From Microlunatus capsulatus (GTDB lineage: Bacteria; Actinomycetota; Actinomycetes; Propionibacteriales; Propionibacteriaceae), in NCBI RefSeq assembly GCF_017876495.1, contig NZ_JAGIOB010000001.1, forward strand, positions 2,976,001 through 3,040,000: 64,000 bases of DNA, written 5' to 3'. This document shows positions 17,007 to 23,065 of this stretch, piece after piece. Every line of letters starts with the position of its first letter. Within the stretch, counting starts at the first letter, position 1. The notes beneath the pieces were generated by a model. It saw only the letters and a list, made by a program, of their open reading frames with translations. It had not been told where the DNA came from and ran no database searches. Both the position numbers and the translations under genes were made by a program.

Positions 17007-17120
17007 GGTGGGTCTCCTCGGGGTGCGCGTGCTCCCGGCCATCCGAGCACGGGCGGACGGGCTCCGGCCACCGGTTTTCGGGGCGGGCGGTGCCGCGCCG
17101 GGCGGTGGCAGACTGCGGCC

Positions 17121-17492
17121 ATGGACGCCGCGCCCCGCCCCCTCGTCGTCAAGGTCACCTGCGGGGCCGAGGCCCCCGAGCGGGTCACGCAGGCCTGGAC
17201 GGTGGCCGCGACCGCGGTGGCCGCGGGCGCGGACGTCACCGTCTGGCTCACCGGTGACGCCGTCTGGTGCGCCGTCGCGGACCGGGTGCCCGTGCTGCAG
17301 CTCGAGCACGCCGCGCCGCTCGCCGACCTCGTCGAGGCCGTCCGGGCGGGCGGCCGGCTCGTCGTCTGCACCCAGTGCGCGGCCCGCCGCGACCTCACCG
17401 CCGCCGACCTCGTCGCCGGCGCCACCATCGCCGGCGCCGCCTCGTTCGTCGAGGCCGTCCTCACCGAGGGCGTCCAGGCCCTCGTCTACTGA
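17121..17492 (+). CDS. DsrE-family small protein
   Basis: A 123-residue DsrE/DsrF-like fold, as in sulfur-relay (TusBCD) and predicted peroxiredoxin proteins. The pattern VVKVTCGAEAPERVTQAWTV, then AGADVTVWLTGDAV, then VVCTQCAARRDLTAADLV is typical. Cys in VTCGA and the CTQC pair could carry persulfide, but the exact TusD cysteine context is not clear. It stands alone, divergent from the GTPase leader and convergent with the next gene. With sseA, sseC and the ThiS-like gene it may join thiol chemistry; this is inference. Confidence 0.82.
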   Translation: MDAAPRPLVVKVTCGAEAPERVTQAWTVAATAVAAGADVTVWLTGDAVWCAVADRVPVLQLEHAAPLADLVEAVRAGGRLVVCTQCAARRDLTAADLVAGATIAGAASFVEAVLTEGVQALVY

Positions 17493-17500
17493 CCCCTCCG

Positions 17501-17541
17501 CTCCCTGAGCTGTCGAAGGGCTCCCTGAGCCCGTCGAAGGG
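17501..17541 (+). repeat. Two tandem copies of the CCCTGAGCC(T)GTCGAAGGG repeat
   Basis: Two direct copies of the dispersed repeat (17501-17520 and 17521-17541), differing by one missing base and one substitution. They fill the gap between two convergent gene ends, the usual place for this repeat in the window. Confidence 0.75.
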
Positions 17542-17549
17542 GCCCAGCC

Positions 17550-18578
17550 CTACGCCAGGCCGAGCCGCTCGGCCAGCTCGTCGGCGCTCATCGCCCCGGG
17601 CCGCATGCCGCTCGCCGCGGCCTGCCGGGCCAGGGTGGCCAGCCGGGCGTTGAGCGGGGCGGCCTGCCCGGTGCGGTGGGCGATCAGGGCGATCTCGCCG
17701 TTGAGGTAGTCGGTCTCGACGTTGCCCGTGCCCCGGGTCAGGGACTGCCAGGTGGAGCCGCCGACGTCGTCGGGCACGCCGGGCACCGGGTGCATGGTGA
17801 AGCCCGCCGAGCGGGCGGCCGCCTCGTCCTCGTCGCTGGTCACCGCGATGCCGGCGCCGTCCAGGACGGTCCGGGCCTCGGCCTCGGTGCGCTCGGCCAG
17901 CGGGCCGGTGTCGCCGTTGCCGTGCACCAGCGCCTGGAAGACGTTGCCCAGGTTGCTGATGAGCTTGCGGTACTTCCAGGGCATGACGTCCTCGGGCAGC
18001 GGGACGTCGTAGTTGGCCGCCGTCCAGTCCTGCTGCACCTGCGCGAGCAGGGCCTCGTCGCGCTCGTCCGCGGGCGCCGGCACCCGGCCGACGTGCAGCA
18101 TCCCCGAGCGCGGGGCACCGCGGACGATGACCTCGCCGGGGGTGAGGTGCACCGCCGGCATCCAGACGCAGACGCCGTAGACGCGGGCGAAGTAGCGCAG
18201 GGCCATCGTCTCGCTGGCCACCCCGTTGAGCGCCGTCAGGACGGGCAGCCGCTCCCCGGCCGTGCCCACCACCCGGCCGCCGGCGTGCACGGGGGCGTCG
18301 GCCCACGTCGTCAGCGCGTCGGGGGCCTGCTGGGTCTTGGTGGCCACGACCAGCACGTCGTGCTCGGTCAGCTCCAGCTCGTCCGGCCCGCCGACGGCGT
18401 GCACGGGGACGGTGACGTCCTCCTCCGGCGTGCGCAGCCGCAGGCCGGTGCTGCGCAGCGCGGCCAGGTGCTCACCGCGGGCGACGAGGACGGCGTCGAG
18501 GCCGGCGTGGGCCAGCCGGCCGCCGATGGCCCCGCCGATCGCACCGGCGCCGACGATGACGTAGCGGGTCGTGGACAT
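17550..18578 (-). CDS. Ketopantoate reductase (ApbA/PanE) family protein
   Basis: A 342-residue protein with an N-terminal NADP Rossmann motif YVIVGAGAIGGAIGGRLAHA and the family fold. The middle segment KYRKLISNLGNVFQALVHGN contains the Lys and Asn that act in PanE (K-x4-N). Longer than typical PanE (about 300), with extra sequence around residues 140-160, so it may be a paralogue acting on another 2-keto acid rather than the pantothenate enzyme. A TAGCGT -10 (18586-18591) lies seven bases before the ATG, so it is probably leaderless. Divergent from the GNAT gene. Confidence 0.82.
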   Translation of the reverse strand: MSTTRYVIVGAGAIGGAIGGRLAHAGLDAVLVARGEHLAALRSTGLRLRTPEEDVTVPVHAVGGPDELELTEHDVLVVATKTQQAPDALTTWADAPVHAGGRVVGTAGERLPVLTALNGVASETMALRYFARVYGVCVWMPAVHLTPGEVIVRGAPRSGMLHVGRVPAPADERDEALLAQVQQDWTAANYDVPLPEDVMPWKYRKLISNLGNVFQALVHGNGDTGPLAERTEAEARTVLDGAGIAVTSDEDEAAARSAGFTMHPVPGVPDDVGGSTWQSLTRGTGNVETDYLNGEIALIAHRTGQAAPLNARLATLARQAAASGMRPGAMSADELAERLGLA

Positions 18579-18659
18579 GGGTCTCACGCTAACCGGGGCG
18601 CCGGTGCCCGCCGCAGGCCGCACCGCCGCGCGGGCACCGGGCCTGGCAGGGTGGGGCGG

Positions 18660-19145
18660 GTGAAGCTGAGGCTGACCGTCCGGGACCTGGAGCCGACCGA
18701 CCTGGGCGACCTCGACTGGTCGGGCGGCTCGGAGCACGTCCGGGTGATGGCGCAGGCCCTGCAGGCCAGCTACGCCGACGAGGTGGCCGTGCTGGTCATC
18801 GCCCTGGCCAACGGCCGGCTGGTGGCCACCGGCGCGGTCGACTTCCGGCCCGACCCGGCGGCGGGGGAGCTGACGACGCTGGCCGTGCACGAGCACCTGC
18901 AGTCCCTCGGCCTGGGGACGCGCCTGGTCACGGCGCTGGAGAAGCGGGTGCGGGCGCGCGGGCTCGGCACGGCACGGCTCACCGTCGAGCACGACAACCC
19001 GCGGGCCCGGTCGCTGTACCTGCGGCTGGGCTACCGCGAGGTGGGCTCGCGGGTCGAGAGCTGGCCGGTCGCCGGCGGCCGGACCTACGTCACGACGACA
19101 GCGGTCCTGGAGCGCGACCTGACCCGCCCGCGGCCGGGTCAGTAG
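18660..19145 (+). CDS. GNAT-family N-acetyltransferase
   Basis: A 161-residue single-domain GNAT. The acetyl-CoA loop is visible as LQSLGLGTRLVTALEKRVRARG (about 81-102; Q/R-x-x-G-x-G/A form), followed by NPRARSLYLRLGYREVG, the usual strand with the catalytic-region Tyr. The substrate is unknown. The GTG at 18660 is the most likely start; GTG at 18651 would add three residues. It is followed 10 bases after its stop by a very small membrane protein gene. Confidence 0.85.
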   Translation: MKLRLTVRDLEPTDLGDLDWSGGSEHVRVMAQALQASYADEVAVLVIALANGRLVATGAVDFRPDPAAGELTTLAVHEHLQSLGLGTRLVTALEKRVRARGLGTARLTVEHDNPRARSLYLRLGYREVGSRVESWPVAGGRTYVTTTAVLERDLTRPRPGQ

Positions 19146-19155
19146 AGTGGGCGCC

Positions 19156-19284
19156 GTGTCTGCCACCTTCGCCGTCCTGCTGCTGGTCGGGGTGGCCGCC
19201 CTCGGGCTGGCCCTCCTCGTGATGCTCGGCCTCGTGCTGCGGCCCGCGCCCGTGCCCGTGCGCGTCCGGGACCAGGAGCGCTGA
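19156..19284 (+). CDS. Single-pass small membrane protein (42 aa)
   Basis: GTG-start ORF of 42 residues: a hydrophobic helix (about 4-28, FAVLLLVGVAALGLALLVML), then a basic tail ending VRVRDQER. TAGAGT (19143-19148) stands seven bases before the start, the same -10 spacing as many other genes here, so this is probably a real leaderless gene. It ends three bases before the nitrobindin-like gene, so they are likely co-transcribed. Function unknown. Confidence 0.65.
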   Translation: MSATFAVLLLVGVAALGLALLVMLGLVLRPAPVPVRVRDQER

Positions 19285-19287
19285 GCC

Positions 19288-19782
19288 GTGGCCTTCGAGA
19301 TCACCTCCGACCTGCACCGCGACCTCATGCCCATCGCCTGGATGATCGGGCGCTGGGAGGGCTCGGGCAAGGGCACCTACCCCGGCACCGAGGACTTCGA
19401 CTTCGGCCAGCAGGTCGACTTCGCCCACAACGGCGGCAACTACCTGCACTACCTCTCGCAGACCTTCGAGACCGACGCCGACGGCAAGGCCGTCCGCCCG
19501 CTCACGATGGAGACCGGTTTCTGGCGCCCCCAGCCGGACGGCACCCTCGAGGTCGTGATGAGCCATCCCGAGGGCTACACCGAGATCTGGTACGGCAAGA
19601 TCAACGGCGCCCAGATCGAGCTCTCCACCGACGCCGTGGTGCGCACCGCGACCGCCGAGGACTACGCGGCCGGGCAGCGGCTGTACGGCAACGTCGAGGG
19701 CGAGATGCTCTGGACGCTCGACAAGGCCGCCAACGGCCTGCCGCTGCAGTCCAACCTCTGGGCCCGCCTCGTCCGGGCCTGA
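19288..19782 (+). CDS. Nitrobindin/FABP-like beta-barrel protein without the heme histidine
   Basis: A 164-residue protein of the THAP4/nitrobindin (DUF1794) family. The N-terminal signature IGRWEGSGKGTYPG is clear, and the barrel strands follow. Nitrobindins bind ferric heme through a His in a C-terminal segment like PLQ(D/P)HLxAxL. Here that segment is LPLQSNLWARLVR, so Asn replaces the His. It therefore belongs to the ferric-nitrobindin-like subgroup that may not bind heme, and it may carry another hydrophobic ligand. It starts with GTG three bases after the small membrane protein gene, before ygfZ. Confidence 0.87.
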   Translation: MAFEITSDLHRDLMPIAWMIGRWEGSGKGTYPGTEDFDFGQQVDFAHNGGNYLHYLSQTFETDADGKAVRPLTMETGFWRPQPDGTLEVVMSHPEGYTEIWYGKINGAQIELSTDAVVRTATAEDYAAGQRLYGNVEGEMLWTLDKAANGLPLQSNLWARLVRA

Positions 19783-19830
19783 CCGCGGCCGGACGGGAAG
19801 AAACCCCGGTCCGCCGACGCTGAGCACGGC

Positions 19831-20793
19831 ATGAGCTCACAGGTGGCGGTCGTGGCCGAGTCGGGCGTGGACGCCGGGGTGCCCTGGCACTACGGCGACC
19901 CGATGCGCGAGCAGCGCGTCTTCGAGGCCGGATCGGCCGTCGTCGACCTGTCCCACCGCGGGGTGCTGACCCTCACCGGGCCCGACCGGCTCACCTGGCT
20001 GCACTCGCTCACCACCCAGCACCTCACCGACCTGCAGCCCGGCGTCGGGGTCACCACCCTGGTGCTCTCGCCGCAGGGCCACGTCGAGCACGTGCTCTAC
20101 GGCGTCGACGACGGCACCACCTTCTGGGCGCACACCGAGCCGGGTGCCGCGCCCGCCCTGGTGGCCTGGCTGGACCGGATGCGGTTCATGATGCGCGTCG
20201 AGGTGGCCGAGCGGACCGCCGACACCGCCGTCGTCTGGCACCTCGGGGACGTGCCCGCCGGACTGCTGGCCCGCGACGGCCTCGACTCCCTGGGCGGGCA
20301 CGAGCTCTTCGTCCCGCGCGCGCAGCTGGCCGACGTGCTGGACCTCGCGCCGCGGGCCGGGACCTGGGCGCTGGAGGCCCGCCGGATCGAGGCCGGGGTG
20401 CCGCGGGTCGGCCTGGACACCGACCACCGGACCATCCCGAACGAGATCGGGCTGCTCGGCGTCGCCGTGCACCTCGACAAGGGCTGCTACCGCGGCCAGG
20501 AGACGGTCGCCCGCGTGCACACCCTCGGCCGGCCCCCGCGCCGGCTGGTCCGGCTGCTGCTGGACGGCAGCGTCGACACCCTGCCGGCGGTCGGCTCGTC
20601 GGTCGAGCTGGCGGGGCGCTCCATCGGCGTCGTCGGCGGCTCGGCCCGGCACCACGAGCTGGGCCCGGTCGCCCTCGCCCTGGTCAAGCGGAACACCGAC
20701 CCGGCCGCCGAGCTGCTCGTCGACGGCGTCGCCGCGCGCGCCGAGACCCTCGTCGACCCCGACGTCGGCCTGCACGTCCGCCCGCGCCTCTGA
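19831..20793 (+). CDS. ygfZ: Folate-dependent Fe-S cluster maintenance protein YgfZ
   Basis: Tetrahydrofolate-binding protein of the GcvT-like fold that supports repair or assembly of some Fe-S enzymes. The 320-residue length fits. The diagnostic motif KGCYRGQETVAR (K-G-C-[YF]-x-G-Q-E) is at about residues 216-227, and the final region LGPVALALVKRN is also typical. The ATG at 19831 has only a weak Shine-Dalgarno. It follows the nitrobindin-like gene after 48 bases, as its homologue neighbours that gene in other actinobacteria. A small hairpin (20795-20810) follows the stop. Confidence 0.92.
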   Translation: MSSQVAVVAESGVDAGVPWHYGDPMREQRVFEAGSAVVDLSHRGVLTLTGPDRLTWLHSLTTQHLTDLQPGVGVTTLVLSPQGHVEHVLYGVDDGTTFWAHTEPGAAPALVAWLDRMRFMMRVEVAERTADTAVVWHLGDVPAGLLARDGLDSLGGHELFVPRAQLADVLDLAPRAGTWALEARRIEAGVPRVGLDTDHRTIPNEIGLLGVAVHLDKGCYRGQETVARVHTLGRPPRRLVRLLLDGSVDTLPAVGSSVELAGRSIGVVGGSARHHELGPVALALVKRNTDPAAELLVDGVAARAETLVDPDVGLHVRPRL

Positions 20794-20794
20794 G

Positions 20795-20810
20795 CCACCC
20801 CACGGGGTGG
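20795..20810 (+). terminator. Short hairpin after ygfZ
   Basis: CCACCCC / GGGGTGG with AC between (effective six-base stem, four-base loop), one base after the ygfZ stop. Short but well placed; a weak terminator at best. Confidence 0.4.
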
Positions 20811-20872
20811 TGGACCGGGTGCTCCGGGGCTGCCATGCTCGACGCGACCGACGGACGAGCAGAGGACACCCC

Positions 20873-21184
20873 ATGACCGACGACAAGCAGATCAAGGTCG
20901 AGGTGGACGGCACGGTCGTCGCCGAGGCCACCGTGACCACCACCGACGCCCGCGCCCGCGCGCAGGTGCACGTCGAGCCCGGGCACCTGCCCACCGGCAC
21001 CCGCCAGCAGGTGGCGGCCGCCGTGCACGAGTCCGCCGTCTCGGACGGGGCGGAGCACCTCTCCGCCGCCCTTCCGCGCGGCGACGCCGAGCTGGTGACC
21101 GAGATGCGCGAGCACCTCGACCACCCCGAGCTCCGCAGCGCCGGCGCCAGCAGCATCCTGGAGGGCGACGTCCGCCAGCCCTGA
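20873..21184 (+). CDS. Hypothetical small soluble protein
   Basis: A 103-residue acidic protein that I do not recognise. The N-terminal half looks like beta strands (KQIKVEVDGTVVAEATVTTT), the C-terminal half is helical and His/Asp/Glu-rich (GDAELVTEMREHLDHPELRS). No signal peptide, membrane segment or metal motif. AGAGGA lies about seven bases before the ATG. Codon use is like that of the neighbours, so it is probably real. It is followed by a palindromic repeat. Confidence 0.6.
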   Translation: MTDDKQIKVEVDGTVVAEATVTTTDARARAQVHVEPGHLPTGTRQQVAAAVHESAVSDGAEHLSAALPRGDAELVTEMREHLDHPELRSAGASSILEGDVRQP

Positions 21185-21214
21185 GGACCCCTGCGGCCTG
21201 AGCCGCCCCCGCTG

Positions 21215-21249
21215 CCTGAGCCTGTCGAAGGCCCTTCGACAGGCTCAGG
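21215..21249. repeat. Palindromic repeat element between convergent genes
   Basis: Two head-to-head copies of the dispersed repeat: CCTGAGCCTGTCGAAGG (21215-21231) and CCTTCGACAGGCTCAGG (21233-21249), perfect 17-base arms with one base between. It lies between the stops of the gene ending at 21184 and of asparaginase and could act as a bidirectional terminator. Confidence 0.85.
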
Positions 21250-21262
21250 ACGCGCGGCGGCG

Positions 21263-22240
21263 TCAGCCGCCGAGGCTCACCAGGGCCTCGCGGACGGGCC
21301 GGATCTCGCCCACCCGCTCGCCGTGGCCGAGCACCGGCTCGCTCACCTGGGCGTCGAGGGTCGGGTGGTCGAAGCCCAGCTGCTGCAGGACCGCGGCCAT
21401 CAGCACCGTCCGGGCGCGCGGGGTGCCGTCGCTGATCTTGAGTGCGACGCCGCGACCGTCCGGCAGGCCGACGGCGTAGACCGCCTCGGCGCCGGCCTTG
21501 CCCATCAGCCCCGGGACCGCCCGGTGCAGGGCCAGCTCGTCGCGGGTGGTGCCGGAGGTGAACTGCGGGTGCGCGCGGATGGCGTCGGCGACCTGGCGCT
21601 CCGGGCCGTCGGAGGCCCCGGCCAGCCGGCCGAAGGAGCGGGCCAGCCCGTACAGGGTCAGCGCGAACAGCGGGGCCCCGCAGCCGTCGACGGCGAGGTT
21701 GGTCGCCTGCTCCCCGGCGAGCTCGTCGATCGCCTGTAGGATCGCCAGCTGGGTGGGGTGGTCGGGGTCGCGGTAGGTGGCGACGTCCGCGCCCAGCGCG
21801 ACCGTCGTCGCCAGCATCCCCGCGTGCTTGCCCGAGCAGTTCATGAAGACCGGCGCCTTCGGGACCCCGGCCCGGATCGCCGCCTCGCGGGCGGCCTCGT
21901 CCAGCGGCCAGTCGGGCGGGGTCTGCAGCGCGGACTCGTCCAGCCCGGCGCCCGCCAGGACCCGCCGGACCCCGTCGACGTGGAAGTCCTCGCCCGAGTG
22001 CGACGCCGAGGCCAGCGCCAGCAGCTCGCCGTCGAGGTCCAGCCCGGCCCGCAGCATCCCGACCGCCTGCAGCGGCTTGCTGGAGCTGCGCGGGTACATC
22101 GGCGCGAACTCCGCGCCCACCGAGGCCAGCAGCGCGCCGTCCGGGCCGGTCACCGCCACCCGGGCGTGGTGCACGCTCTCGACGAAGCCGTTGCGCACGA
22201 CCTCCACCAGGATCGGGTCGGAGTCCTCGGGTCGCGTCAT
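21263..22240 (-). CDS. Asparaginase (AsnA-II/thermolabile L-asparaginase family)
   Basis: A 325-residue protein of the family of Rhizobium etli-type asparaginases (PF06089). The characteristic blocks are visible: MYPRSSSKPLQAVGML (Ser-Lys pair), ASHSGEDFH, FMNCSGKHAGMLATTVALG and NLAVDGCGAPLFALTLYGLA. It is predicted to hydrolyse asparagine to aspartate and ammonia in the cytoplasm. A TAGATT -10 (22248-22253) stands seven bases before the ATG, so the mRNA is probably leaderless. Divergent from the beta-PGM gene, convergent with the small hypothetical gene across a palindromic repeat. Confidence 0.92.
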   Translation of the reverse strand: MTRPEDSDPILVEVVRNGFVESVHHARVAVTGPDGALLASVGAEFAPMYPRSSSKPLQAVGMLRAGLDLDGELLALASASHSGEDFHVDGVRRVLAGAGLDESALQTPPDWPLDEAAREAAIRAGVPKAPVFMNCSGKHAGMLATTVALGADVATYRDPDHPTQLAILQAIDELAGEQATNLAVDGCGAPLFALTLYGLARSFGRLAGASDGPERQVADAIRAHPQFTSGTTRDELALHRAVPGLMGKAGAEAVYAVGLPDGRGVALKISDGTPRARTVLMAAVLQQLGFDHPTLDAQVSEPVLGHGERVGEIRPVREALVSLGG

Positions 22241-22348
22241 GCCCCGGAATCTACGCGGCGCCGCCCGTGCCGCCGCCCGCCAGGGCCCCTCCCCGGACGC
22301 GGTGGCGCCGTGGCCGGACGGGGGTCCCGCGGGACTTAGGCTCATCGC

Positions 22349-23065
22349 GTGAACTGGGACGACTACGGAGCGGTGCTCTTCGACCTCGACGGCGTGCTGA
22401 CGCCGACGGCGGAGGTGCACATGCGGGCCTGGCGCGAGCTCTTCGTCGACTTCCTCACCCGCCGCGGGGTGGTCGACCAGCCCTACACCGAGCGCGACTA
22501 CTTCGACCACATCGACGGCAAGCCCCGCTACGACGGCGTGCGCTCGCTGCTGGCGTCGCGCGGGCTGCACCTGGCCGACGGCGAGCCGTCCGACGGGCCG
22601 GACGTCGAGACGGTCTGCGGGCTCGGCAACCGGAAGAACGCCTTCTTCACCGCCGTGCTGGCCGACGACGGCGTCGACCCCTACCCGGGCTCGGTCGCCC
22701 TGCTGGACCTGCTCGCCGAGCGGGGCACCGCCGTCGCGGTCGTCTCCTCCTCGCGCAACGCGCCCGCCGTGCTGGAGGCCGCCGGCCTCGCCGAGCGGTT
22801 CGAGGTCGTCGTCGACGGCTCGGTCGCCCAGCGCGAGGGCCTGCCCGGCAAGCCGTCCGGGGCCACCTACGTGCACGCGGCGCAGCGGCTCGGCGTCCCG
22901 GTCGAGCGGGCGGTGGTCGTCGAGGACGCCATCTCCGGCGTCGAGGCCGGCCGGGACGGCGGCTTCGGCCTCGTCGTCGGCGTCGACCGCGGTGTCGGGC
23001 CCGACGCGCTCCGGGCCGCCGGGGCCCACGTCGTCGTCGCCGACCTCGCGGAGCTGGCCCGATGA
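22349..23065 (+). CDS. pgmB: HAD hydrolase, beta-phosphoglucomutase type
   Basis: A 238-residue HAD subfamily IA protein. Motif I is LFDLDGVLTPTAEVH (nucleophile Asp11, general acid Asp13), motif II VVSSSRNAPAVL, Lys in GKPSGATYVHAA, motif IV VVVEDAISGVEAG. It is predicted to convert beta-glucose 1-phosphate to glucose 6-phosphate. The start overlaps no gene; TAGGCT (22337-22342) lies six bases before the GTG, predicting a leaderless mRNA. Its stop overlaps the GH65 phosphorylase start (ATGA), so the enzyme is made with the one that yields its substrate. Confidence 0.9.
   Translation: MNWDDYGAVLFDLDGVLTPTAEVHMRAWRELFVDFLTRRGVVDQPYTERDYFDHIDGKPRYDGVRSLLASRGLHLADGEPSDGPDVETVCGLGNRKNAFFTAVLADDGVDPYPGSVALLDLLAERGTAVAVVSSSRNAPAVLEAAGLAERFEVVVDGSVAQREGLPGKPSGATYVHAAQRLGVPVERAVVVEDAISGVEAGRDGGFGLVVGVDRGVGPDALRAAGAHVVVADLAELAR

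Noticed and set aside
16936-17508. Plus-strand ORF across the GTPase/DsrE intergenic region
   Set aside because: A GGAGGAGGAGGG at 16964 looks like a ribosome site, but the frame enters the DsrE gene out of phase and its product is low-complexity. The bases are better explained as pairing partner of the minus-strand leader.
22267-23061. Upstream extension of the GH65 frame over the pgmB gene
   Set aside because: The extension lies out of frame over a clear HAD gene and codes Arg/Pro-rich filler. The ATG at 23062 with its ATGA overlap gives the proper family start.
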